Both the position numbers and the translations under genes were made by a program. DNA of 64,000 nt from Oasisia sp. SBJ-2009. Taxonomy: Eukaryota; Annelida; Polychaeta; Sabellida; Siboglinidae. Positions 23,401-35,400 of this stretch are shown in pieces. A model generated the notes under the pieces. It did not search any database, was not told the DNA's origin, and saw only the letters and a program-made list of their open reading frames with translations. Numbering within the stretch: the first letter of the stretch is position 1; each line of letters opens with the position of its first letter. The stretch lies in assembly GCA_964017155.1 (NCBI GenBank), contig OZ024867.1:13982220-14046219 (forward strand), written 5' to 3'.

Positions 23401-26400
23401 GGTGGTAGGGTGAGGGAGGTGGTAGGGTGAGGGGGTGGTAGTGTGAGGGGGTGGTAGGTTGAGGGGGTGGTAGGGTGAGGGAGGTGGTANNNNNNNNNNN
23501 NNNNNNNNNNNNNNNNNNNNNNNNNNNNNNNNNNNNNNNNNNNNNNNNNNNNNNNNNNNNNNNNNNNNNNNNNNNNNNNNNNNNNNNNNNNNNNNNNNNN
23601 NNNNNNNNNNNNNNNNNNNNNNNNNNNNNNNNNNNNNNNNNNNNNNNNNNNNNNNNNNNNNNNNNNNNNNNNNNNNNNNNNNNNNNNNNGGTAGGGTGAG
23701 GGGGGTGGTAGGGTGAGGGGGTGGTAGTTTGAGGGGGTGGTAGGGTGAGGGAGGTGGTAGGGTGAGGGAGGTGGTAGGTTGAGTGAGGTGGTAGGGTGAG
23801 GGAGGTGGTAGGTTGAGTGAGGTGGTAGGGTGAGGGGGTGGTAGTTTGAGGGGGTGGTAGGGTGAGGGAGGTGGTAGGGTGAGGGAGGTGGTAGGTTGAG
23901 TGAGGTGGTAGGGTGAGGGGGTGGTAGTTTGAGGGGGTGGTAGGATGAGGGAGGTGGTAGGGTGAGGGAGGTGGTAGTTTGAGGGAGGTGGTAGTTTGAG
24001 GGGGTGGTAGGGTAAGGGAGGTTGTAGGGTGAGGGGGTGGTAGTTTGAGGGGGTGGTAGGATGAGGGAGGTGGTAGGATGAGGGAGGTGGTAGGGTGAGG
24101 GAGGTTGTAGGGTGAGGGAGGTGGTAGTGTGAGTGAGGTGGTAGGGTGAGTGAGGTGGTAGGGTGGGGGAGGTGGTAGGGTGAGTGAGGTGGTAGGGTGA
24201 GGGAGGTTGTAGGGTGAGGGAGGTGGTAGTGTGAGTGAGGTGGTAGGGTGAGTGAGGTGGTAGGGTGGGGGAGGTGGTAGGGTGAGGGGGTGGTAGGGTA
24301 AGGGAGGTTGTAGGGTGAGGGGGTGGTAGTTTGAGGGGGTGGTAGGATGAGGGAGGTGGTAGGATGAGGGAGGTGGTAGGGTGAGGGAGGTTGTAGGGTG
24401 AGGGAGGTGGTAGTGTGAGTGAGGTGGTAGGGTGAGTGAGGTGGTAGGGTGAGTGAGGTGGTAGGGTGAGGGAGGTTGTAGGGTGAGTGAGGTGGTAGTG
24501 TGAGTGAGGTGGTAGGGTGAGTGAGGTGGTAGGGTGAGTGAGGTGGTAGGGTGAGGGAGGTTGTAGGGTGAGGGAGGTGGTAGTGTGAGTGAGGTGGTAG
24601 GGTGAGTGAGGTGGTAGGGTGAGTGAGGTGGTAGTGTGAGTGAGGTGGTAGGGTGAGGGAGGTTGTAGTGTGAGTGAGGTGGTAGTGTGAGTGAGGTGGT
24701 AGGGTGAGTGAGGTGGTAGGGTGAGGGAGGTTGTAGGGTGAGGGAGGTGGTAGTGTGAGTGAGGTGGTAGGGTGAGTGAGGTGGTAGGGTGAGGGAGGTT
24801 GTAGGGTGAGGGAGGTGGTAGTGTGAGTGAGGTGGTAGGGTGAGTGAGGTGGTAGGGTGAGGGAGGTTGTAGGGTGAGGGAGGTGGTAGTGTGAGTGAGG
24901 TGGTAGGGTGAGTGAGGTGGTAGGGTGAGTGAGGTGGTAGTGTGAGTGAGGTGGTAGGGTGAGGGAGGTTGTAGGGTGGGGGAGGTGGTAGTGTGAGTGA
25001 GGTGGTAGGGTGAGTGAGGTGGTAGGGTGAGGGAGGTTGTAGGGTGAGGGAGGTGGTAGTGTGAGTGAGGTGGTAGGGTGGGGGAGGTGGTAGGGTGAGT
25101 GAGGTGGTAGGGTGGGGGAGGTGGTAGGGTGGGGGAGGTGGTAGGGTGAGGGAGGTGGTAGGGTGGGGGAGGTGGTAGGGTGAGGGAGGTGGTAGGGTGA
25201 GTGAGGTGGTAGGGTGAGTGAGGTGGTAGGGTGGGGGAGGTGGTAGGGTGGGGGAGGTGGTAGTGTGAGTGAGGTGGTAGGGTGGGGGAGGTGGTAGGGT
25301 GAGGGAGGTGGTAGGGTGAGTGAGGTGGTAGGGTGGGGGAGGTGGTAGGGTGAGTGAGGTGGTAGGGTGGGGGAGGTGGTAGGGTGAGTGAGGTGTTAGG
25401 GTGGGGGAGGTGGTAGGGTGAGTGAGGTGGTAGGGTGGGGGAGGTGGTAGGGTGAGTGAGGTGGTAGGGTGGGGGAGGTGGTAGGGTGAGTGAGATGGTA
25501 GGTTGAGTGAGGTGGTAGGGTGAGTGAGGTGGTAGGGTGAGGGAGGTTGTAGGGTGAGGGAGGTGGTAGGGTGAGTGAGATGGTAGGTTGAGTGAGGTGG
25601 TAGGGTGAGTGAGGTTGTAGGGTGAGGGAGGTGGTAGGGTGAGTGAGATGGTAGGTTGAGTGAGGTGGTAGGGTGAGTGAGGTGGTAGGGTGAGTGAGGT
25701 GGTAGGGTGAGGGAGGTTGTAGGGTGAGGGAGGTGGTAGGGTGAGTGAGGTGGTAGGGTGAGTGAGGTGGTAGGGTGAGTGAGGTTGTAGGGTGGGGGAG
25801 GTGGTAGGGTGAGTGAGGTGGTAGGGTGAGTGAGGTGGTAGGGTGAGTGAGGTGGTAGGGTGAGGGAGGTTGTAGGGTGAGGGAGGTGGTAGGGTGAGTG
25901 AGGTGGTAGTGTGTGAGTGAGGTGGTAGGGTGAGTGAGGTGGTAGGGTGAGGGAGGTTGTAGGGTGAGGGAGGTGGTAGGGTGGGGGAGGTGGTAGGGTG
26001 AGTGAGGTGGTAGGGTGAGGGAGGTTGTAGGGTGAGTGAGGTGGTAGGGTGAGTGAGGTGGTAGGGTGAGGGAGGTTGTAGGGTGAGGGAGGTGGTAGTG
26101 TGAGTGAGGTGGTAGGGTGAGTGAGGTGGTAGGGTGAGTGAGATGGTAGGTTGAGTGAGGTGGTAGGGTGAGTGAGATGGTAGGTTGAGTGAGGTGGTAG
26201 GGTGAGTGAGGTGGTAGGGTGAGTGAGGTGGTAGGGTGAGGGAGGTTGTAGGGTGAGGGAGGTGGTAGGGTGAGTGAGGTGGTAGGTTGAGTGAGATGGT
26301 AGGTTGAGTGAGGTGGTAGGGTGAGTGAGGTGGTAGGGTGAGGGAGGTTGTAGGGTGAGGGAGGTGGTAGTGTGAGGGAGGTGGTAGGGTGGGGGAGGTG

Positions 26401-29400
26401 GTAGGGTGAGTGAGATGGTAGGTTGAGTGAGGTGGTAGGGTGGGGGAGGTGGTAGGTTGAGTGAGGTGGTAGGGTGAGGGATGTTGTAGGTTGAGGGATG
26501 TGGTAGGGTGAGTGAGATGGTAGGGTGAGTGAGGTGGTAGGGTGGGGGAGGTGGTAGGGTGAGTGAGATGGTAGGTTGAGTGAGGTGGTAGGGTGGGGGA
26601 GGTGGTAGGTTGAGGGAGATGGTAGGTTGAGTGAGGTGGTAGGGTGGGGGAGGTGGTAGGGTGAGTGAGGTTGTAGGGTGGGGGAGGTGGTAGGGTGAGT
26701 GAGATGGTAGGGTGAGGGATCTGGTAGGGTGAGTGAGATGGTAGGTTGAGTGAGGTGGTAGGGTGAGGGATGTTGTAGGTTGAGGGATGTGGTAGGGTGA
26801 GTGAGATGGTAGGTTGAGTGAGGTGGTAGGGTGGGGGAGGTGGTAGGTTGAGTGAGGTGGTAGGGTGAGTGAGGTGGTAGGGTGGGGGAGGTGGTAGGTT
26901 GAGTGAGGTGGTAGGGTGAGTGAGGTGGTAGGGTGGGGGAGGTGGTAGGGTGAGTGAGATGGTAGGTTGAGTGAGGTGGTAGGGTGGGGGAGGTGGTAGG
27001 GTGGGGGAGGTGGTAGGGTGAGTGAGATGGTAGGTTGAGTGAGGTGGTAGGGTGAGGGAGGTGGTAGGGTGGGGGAGGTGGTAGGGTGAGTGAGATGGTA
27101 GGTTGAGTGAGGTGGTAGGGTGGGGAGGTGGGTGAGTGAGATGGTAGGTGAGTGAGGTGGTAGGGTGGGGGAGGTGGTAGGTTGAGGGAGATGGTAGGGT
27201 GAGTGAGGTGGTAGGGTGGGGGAGGTGGTAGGGTGAGTGAGGTTGTAGGGTGGGGGAGGTGGTAGGGGTGAGTGAGATGGTAGGGTGAGGGGAGGGATGT
27301 GGTAGGGTGAGTGAGATGGTAGGTTGAGTGAGGTGGTAGGGTGAGTGAGGTGGTAGGGTGGGGGAGGTGGTAGGTTGAGTGAGGTGGTAGGGTGAGTGAG
27401 GTGGTAGGTTGAGTGAGGTGGTAGGGTGAGGGATGTTGTAGGTTGAGGGATGTGGTAGGGTGAGTGAGATGGTAGGGTGAGTGAGGTGGTAGGGTGAGTG
27501 AGGTGTAGGGTGAGGGAGGTTGTAGGGTGAGGGAGGTGGTAGTGTGAGTGAGGTGGTAGGGTGAGTGAGGTGGTAGGGTGAGTGAGGTGGTAGTGTGAGT
27601 GAGGTGGTAGGGTGAGGGAGGTTGTAGGGTGGGGGAGGTGGTAGTGTGAGTGAGGTGGTAGGGTGAGTGAGGTGGTAGGGTGAGGGAGGTTGTAGGGTGA
27701 GGGAGGTGGTAGTGTGAGTGAGGTGGTAGGGTGGGGGAGGTGGTAGGGTGAGTGAGGTGGTAGGGTGGGGGAGGTGGTAGGGTGGGGGAGGTGGTAGGGT
27801 GAGGGAGGTGGTAGGGTGGGGGAGGTGGTAGGGTGAGGGAGGTGGTAGGGTGAGTGAGGTGGTAGGGTGAGTGAGGTGGTAGGGTGGGGGAGGTGGTAGG
27901 GTGGGGGAGGTGGTAGTGTGAGTGAGGTGGTAGGGTGGGGGAGGTGGTAGGGTGAGGGAGGTGGTAGGGTGAGTGAGGTGGTAGGGTGGGGGAGGTGGTA
28001 GGGTGAGTGAGGTGGTAGGGTGGGGAGGTGGTAGGGTGAGTGAGGTGGTAGGGTGGGGGAGGTGGTAGGGTGAGTGAGGTGGTAGGGTGAGTGAGGTGGT
28101 AGGGTGAGTGAGGTGGTAGGGTGGGGGAGGTGGTAGGGTGAGTGAGATGGTAGGTTGAGTGAGGTGGTAGGGTGAGTGAGGTTGTAGGGTGGGGGAGGTG
28201 GTAGGGTGAGTGAGGTGGTAGGGTGAGTGAGGTGGTAGGGTGAGTGAGGTGGTAGGGTGAGGGAGGTTGTAGGGTGAGGGAGGTGGTAGGGTGAGTGAGG
28301 TGGTAGTGTGAGTGAGGTGGTAGGGTGAGTGAGGTGGTAGGGTGAGGGAGGTTGTAGGGTGAGGGAGGTGGTAGGGTGGGGGAGGTGGTAGGGTGAGTGA
28401 GGTGGTAGGGTGAGGGAGGTTGTAGGGTGAGTGAGGTGGTAGGGTGAGTGAGGTGGTAGGGTGAGGGAGGTTGTAGGGTGAGGGAGGTGGTAGTGTGAGT
28501 GAGGTGGTAGGGTGAGTGAGGTGGTAGGGTGGGGGGAGGTGGTAGGGTGGGGGAGGTGGTAGGGTGAGTGAGGTGGTAGGGTGGGGGATGTGGTAGGGTG
28601 AGTGAGATGGTAGGTTGAGTGAGGTGGTAGGGTGAGTGAGGTGGTAGTGTGAGTGAGGTGGTAGGGTGAGTGAGGTGGTAGGGTGAGTGAGGTGGTAGGT
28701 TGAGTGAGGTGGTAGTGTGAGGGAGGTGGTAGGGTGGGGGAGGTGGTAGGGTGAGTGAGATGGTAGGTTGATTGAGATGGTAGGTTGAGTGAGGTGGTAG
28801 GGTGAGTGAGGTGGTAGGGTGAGGGAGGTTGTAGGGTGAGGGAGGTGGTAGTGTGAGGGAGGTGGTAGGGTGGGGGAGGTGGTAGGGTGAGTGAGATGGT
28901 AGGTTGAGTGAGGTGGTAGGGTGGGGGAGGTGGTAGGTTGAGTGAGGTGGTAGGGTGAGGGATGTTGTAGGTTGAGGGATGTGGTAGGGTGAGTGAGATG
29001 GTAGGGTGAGTGAGGTGGTAGGGTGGGGGAGGTGGTAGGGTGAGTGAGATGGTAGGTTGAGTGAGGTGGTAGGGTGGGGGAGGTGGTAGGTTGAGGGAGA
29101 TGGTAGGTTGAGTGAGGTGGTAGGGTGGGGGAGGTGGTAGGGTGAGTGAGGTTGTAGGGTGGGGGAGGTGGTAGGGTGAGTGAGATGGTAGGGTGAGGGA
29201 TGTGGTAGGGTGAGTGAGATGGTAGGTTGAGTGAGGTGGTAGGGTGAGGGATGTTGTAGGTTGAGGGATGTGGTAGGGTGAGTGAGATGGTAGGTTGAGT
29301 GAGGTGGTAGGGTGGGGGAGGTGGTAGGTTGAGTGAGGTGGTAGGGTGAGTGAGGTGGTAGGGTGGGGGAGGTGGTAGGTTGAGTGAGGTGGTAGGGTGA

Positions 29401-32400
29401 GTGAGGTGGTAGGTTGAGGGAGGTGGTAGGTTGAGTGAGGTGGTAGGGTGGGGGAGGTGGTAGGGTGAGTGAGATGGTAGGTTGAGTGAGGTGGTAGGGT
29501 GGGGGAGGTGGTAGGGTGAGTGAGGTGGTAGGGTGGGGGAGGTGGTAGGTTGAGTGAGGTGGTAGGGTGGGGGAGGTGGTAGGGTGGGGGAGGTGGTAGG
29601 GTGAGTGAGATGGTAGGTTGAGTGAGGTGGTAGGGTGGGGGAGGTGGTAGGGTGAGTGAGATGGTAGGTTGAGTGAGGTGGTAGGGTGGGGGAGGTGGTA
29701 GGGTGGGGGAGGTGGTAGGGTGAGTGAGATGGTAGGTTGAGTGAGGTGGTAGGGTGAGGGAGGTGGTAGGGTGGGGGAGGTGGTAGGGTGAGTGAGATGG
29801 TAGGTTGAGTGAGATGGTAGGGTGGGGGAGGTGGTAGGGTGGGGGAGGTGGTAGGGTGAGTGAGATGGTAGGTTGAGTGAGGTGGTAGGGTGGGGGAGGT
29901 GGTAGGGTGGGGGAGGTGGTAGGGTGAGTGAGATGGTAGGGTGAGGGATGTGGTAGGGTGAGTGAGATGGTAGGTTGAGTGAGGTGGTAGGGTGAGGGAT
30001 GTTGTAGGTTGAGGGATGTGGTAGGGTGAGTGAGATGGTAGGTTGAGTGAGGTGGTAGGGTGGGGGAGGTGGTAGGTTGAGTGAGGTGGTAGGGTGAGTG
30101 AGGTGGTAGGGTGGGGGAGGTGGTAGGTTGAGTGAGGTGGTAGGGTGAGTGAGGTGGTAGGGTGGGGGAGGTGGTAGGGTGAGTGAGATGGTAGGTTGAG
30201 TGAGGTGGTAGGGTGGGGGAGGTGGTAGGGTGGGGGAGGTGGTAGGGTGAGTGAGATGGTAGGTTGAGTGAGGTGGTAGGGTGAGGGAGGTGGTAGGGTG
30301 GGGGAGGTGGTAGGGTGAGTGAGATGGTAGGTTGAGTGAGGTGGTAGGGTGAGGGAGGTGGTAGGGTGGGGGAGGTGGTAGGGTGAGTGAGATGGTAGGT
30401 TGAGTGAGGTGGTAGGGTGGGGGAGGTGGTAGGTTGAGGGAGATGGTAGGTTGAGTGAGGTGGTAGGGTGGGGGAGGTGGTAGGGTGAGTGAGGTTGTAG
30501 GGTGGGGGAGGTGGTAGGGTGAGTGAGATGGTAGGGTGAGGGATGTGGTAGGGTGAGTGAGATGGTAGGTTGAGTGAGGTGGTAGGGTGGGGGAGGTGGT
30601 AGGTTGAGTGAGGTGGTAGGGTGAGTGAGGTGGTAGGGTGGGGGAGGTGGTAGGTTGAGTGAGGTGGTAGGGTGAGTGAGGTGGTAGGTTGAGTGAGGTG
30701 GTAGGGTGAGGGATGTTGTAGGTTGAGGGATGTGGTAGGGTGAGTGAGATGGTAGGGTGAGTTAGGTGGTACGGTGTGGGAGGTGAGTGAGATGGTAGGT
30801 TGAGTGAGGTGGTAGGATGAGGGAGATGGTAGGGTGACGGATGTGTTAGGGTGGGGGAGGTGGTAGGGTGAGGGAGATGGTAGGATGAGCCAAGCAAGTG
30901 TTGAACGCACAATGCGGTACTATGGTGGTCTGGGGTATGCCCTTTGGAGCTATATTAAAAACTATATTTAAAATGGTACATTATAAAGTGTGTTTTAACC
31001 TATTCTCTGGCAAATTGTTGGGAAAGAAATGACAAGTTAGCATGTAAATGTGTTGGTAGCATCAATTACAAGTAAATAGTCAATACCCGGGGTAGGTGGC
31101 CATTTTGGCATTTTTGGTCGAGGTGATTTAGAAGAACAGCTAGGTAGCCCACCTCGCTCATCAAATAGCAGGGGAACTGACTTTGTAGTGCTGAAATATG
31201 CGACATTTATTCTGATATTTGAAGCGCTTTTATTTTACATAATCTGTGTTAGCATTTGCTAACTCGCTTTAACCATTGACCAAACGAATATGAAGTTTCA
31301 ATCAAATATAAAAGAAGATAAGTCAACACTTATTACACAGAATGCAAAAAATATGATATGGGTATAGAATTATGGAATTATAGAAGTGTACTAGAATTCT
31401 GGAGATTGCAGTGGCAAAGTGGCTAGAGCATTATACTTGATCAAGACAACCCCGGGTTCAAATCCAGCGTTGCTATATTGAACCTTGGGCAAGGTCGTTC
31501 ACTAAACATTGCTTCAGTTCACTCATCTGCATATATGAGTACTTATAAGTGGTGGTAATTTGTGTATGATAGTCTTCGCGCATTAATTGCAGTGTGGTTG
31601 GATGCTTCCCAGAGAAGCCGAGATGGTGTTTGATTGAACACATCTGTCATTGAGTATGAATGAAGAGTTTCGAGCAACTCTAAGGACTGGACGAATCTGA
31701 GCTATAAATTATATCAAATCACATATTATAATATAAGTTTGAGGTGTCAGCTGTGTCCATCTCAGAAAGCGTCATTGCAAAACATAACCAGCTTTTCTGT
31801 AGGGGGTTTGCAGTATATATAAACTGTTAAAACGAACCTTACATGTATGTATGTATGTATGTACATACGTACGTACGTACGTACGTACGTACGTACGTAC
31901 GTACGTATTCCATGTTGGTACTACATCAAATTTTTGTAGTCGTATATTTACACATATACGATCTTATTTTTCATTTAATGGAAGAATAACTGCTATCATG
32001 TATACATGTGTTGTTGAGTATTGTATTTGTTTTGCTTAGGAAACATCCTTGTCAGCACCATGACTTTCTTGATGTTGGTTCTTGCCTTGTGGCTACGACA
32101 TATGGAAAACATCACCGGTAATTAAATGAAGCATTACTATGTGAGAAATTACAATTTTGCTTTAGCTCGGATGTTTCGGTGATTCCAAAATAATAAAGTA
32201 AACTACATTTATGTGACGAGTTACGCAACATTAAACTCTATAGTTGTTTAATATTGAGACCGTTAAAGTTTTATAGCACATGCACACACACAGTGCCACA
32301 CACACAAACACACACACACACACAACTATTTATTCTTTATCAATTTCAAAGAAGTACATTATACATTTGAGAAGTGTTATTTGGTGTCTCTTTTGGTCTG

Positions 32401-35400
32401 TATCTAAGTGTCTCTCACCTTGCATGCGTGCACTTTTTATTTGATGCACACAACAGCTGGACCCAATTTTGTGCTACTCTTCTCAGTAATGTATTTTTTT
32501 GCTAAAGGAAGCCAGTGGATTCGACAGACAATCCTCAACATCGTCCTCATTTCCTGGGTGGCTCTTGTGGGGCTAGTGGTGATTCGTCAAAAGATGAAAG
32601 ATTGGTCAAAAGGTAGGCAATTTTGTTCGGCTCACATTACATGTTTCCATCAGAAGAGACATTAAAAGCCAGTGGTCCCTTCTGTTTGGTGTCTTTGCCA
32701 TGGGAAGTAAAAGATCCCACACAGGGGTAAATGTGTAACCTTTGCAGCTGTAGTAGACACACTGATTCTAGAGAAGGGCAACTCTACAAATACCAAGCGC
32801 GACAATACTCTAGCTACAAACCTGTGGCTAACATAAGAAGAAGAAGAAATCATCATGTTTATACACATATGTTAAACAACATCTTTGTGTAAACATGGGT
32901 TGGTCCCTCAAAAAAAGTGTTCTACTTTCATAATTTGAAATGTTGTAAAGGGTAAACTACCAGGTAGTTACAATTATGAAAATGTGTTGTAAGAAGTATA
33001 AAATCACAAAATCCCCTGCGTTTGAAGTACTCTTCATCTTTGTGACGCTATATGTATCATATAATCAGAAAGCATATTGGACCATAGAAGCAAATTGTAT
33101 CTGCATCAATCAGATGATTGAACATCATTTCTCTAGCACTTTAATATAGCTATACGGCAGTATTTGTAGTATTCAGGATATTTCTAAATTGTAAGACACA
33201 CTAGTTTGTAGTTTGGCAAAAAACGTTTGGCCTTCTATTTGTCAGTAAATACAGGTTATATTGTATATGTTCCCAAAAGGACCCAGCACTGGTTGGCTGA
33301 TTGCTGTCTTGTGGATTTCACTCGCATTTTGGGTGTTGTTGCCTCAAATGAAGACATATCGTGTTCAAGGTAAACCCACTGAAAAGTGTCTTAACAGAAA
33401 AAGAGTATTAATTGCATGATGTACATTTGTGGTATATACATTTCGTGTGTTGTCATAATTTGTGTGCCCGATTAGTAAAGTTACTCGGGCATTTAATTTA
33501 CAACAAATCAAGCTCATTGATTAATTGGAAGCCAGTATTGTACAACACATGCACGCAAACATGCATACATGTGTCATGTCATAGACCGTCATGACGTTAT
33601 TATATTTATATAATTATTTTATTTAGAGAATGGTAACACCACCTATTGGTTAAATAAATACTCGATTAGTAGTGCTCGACAGTAGAGGGCGCTGCAATTT
33701 AATTAGCTGCGCGAGAGCGGGATTTGGTTCGCGTGGGAATGATAAAAGGCACTTGAATTGCCGCTGTGACAGCAGGCACACGTGTGTTCAAGTACGATAG
33801 ATGATAGGGTGCCAGCATGATTTTACCTGAAGAGTTCTTGCTGTTACCCAGTTGTGTGCCGGTGGTGTGCATTGTTGTATCCTGACGCCTGATTGTGAGC
33901 AGGGTCTTCTTCTTCGTTCTCTTTGATTCTGTGTGAATAAAGATATGATTCTGGTGATTCCCGAGCGCTCCAAGTTCCATCCTTGACACATGCAAGCACA
34001 CTTACATGTATGTGCAAACTTACACATGCACATGTTCACATATTGCTTTGCATGTATTTGTAATTATGTTAAGTTGATGTTTTCAGATGAGTTGCAGCGA
34101 TGGAGATTACACCTAAGGGAAGAACAACAGCGATCACTTGAACACGTCATACAAAAGAAGAACAAAGATGAAGGCACGTCTTTCCAGAACCTAAACCACA
34201 TGTATGCTACATTGCTGATGCACAACAGCAGTGATCAGTATAAACGGCAAGAAACACGAACACGTTTTGACAACCTGAACCTGATGACGGAAATCGAACA
34301 GTATTCTAAAATCAATGTAACTGACCTGTTTGTTGCCAAGACTCCGGATATGATGACACCAGTCAGGACATTGGTAACTGGATCAGCTGGTATTGGAAAA
34401 TCTCTTCTTTGTTTGCACATTCTGGACCACTGGTTGAAGGGTGAATTGCTGCCAGATGACATAGACCACGTGTTCCTGATTCACTTGCGAGATCTCAGCA
34501 GCAGTTGTTCCCTTGAAGATCTATTTTTTAGATACCAACCTTGCACTCGGCCAAGTCCTGAGGCCATCAGCGAATTTTTCAAACAACTGTTTGCAGAACC
34601 AAACCGGACCCTCTTAATTTTTGATGGTTGGGACGAGATTAGAATGGAAAGAATGAAGACACAAGAGAAATACGATTACGACAAACAGGTTGATGTGCCC
34701 ACATTAGTAGCCTCCATTATCAGCAGATCAAACTTACCATCTGTAAGAGTTCTTGTGACATCTCGCCCAGGGGATGTCACAAACTCTTACATTTATGACA
34801 AGGAAGCTGTGATATATGGATTTACTCGAGAAACCATGTCTGACTACATCGTGGAATTTAGTGGTGATAACCATGCCTTACAGAAATCGTTAGAAGACTA
34901 CATTGACCACAATGTCAATATTCAGAGTCTTTGTTACGTCCCGGTGCATTTGAACTTGGTGTGTCGTATTATGAAGGAACGGATACAAAACAACAGCACT
35001 CGACAGCTACCTGAAACATTTACCGAATTGTACATTGCTGCTGTTAGAAACATGCTCGCTAATCATTATACAAAGGATAAGGATTCATATGACAACAAAC
35101 CAATGTTTGTAGAACACAAAGACGACTTCCTTAGTCATGCCAAGTTGGCCAAACATGGAATGGCTCAAGTTCCTGTTAATATTATGTTCTCAGTGAAAGA
35201 AGTTCAAAACTTCCATTTGGAGGATGTTATTATGAAATGTGGTCTTATGACTAACACCAGAGAACAAGGCGTTGTTGACTTCATACCAGCTGCTACCAAT
35301 GTCTATTATTACAATCATTTAACTTTACAAGAATTCATGGCAGCAGTAGGAATACTAAACAACAACAGTCAACTACCCATCATGATTAGGACTGCTTCCG

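Noticed and set aside
22217..30910. Minus-strand ORFs of 2,897 and 1,838 codons (Pro/Ser/Thr/His-rich)
   Set aside because: They arise from a stop-free 16-17-bp unit, overlap each other in different frames, cross 200 N, and lie in an intron of the opposite-strand gene.
31440..31470. A functional tRNA gene
   Set aside because: Boxes A and B are present, but the sequence does not close into a tRNA cloverleaf and continues into a SINE body.
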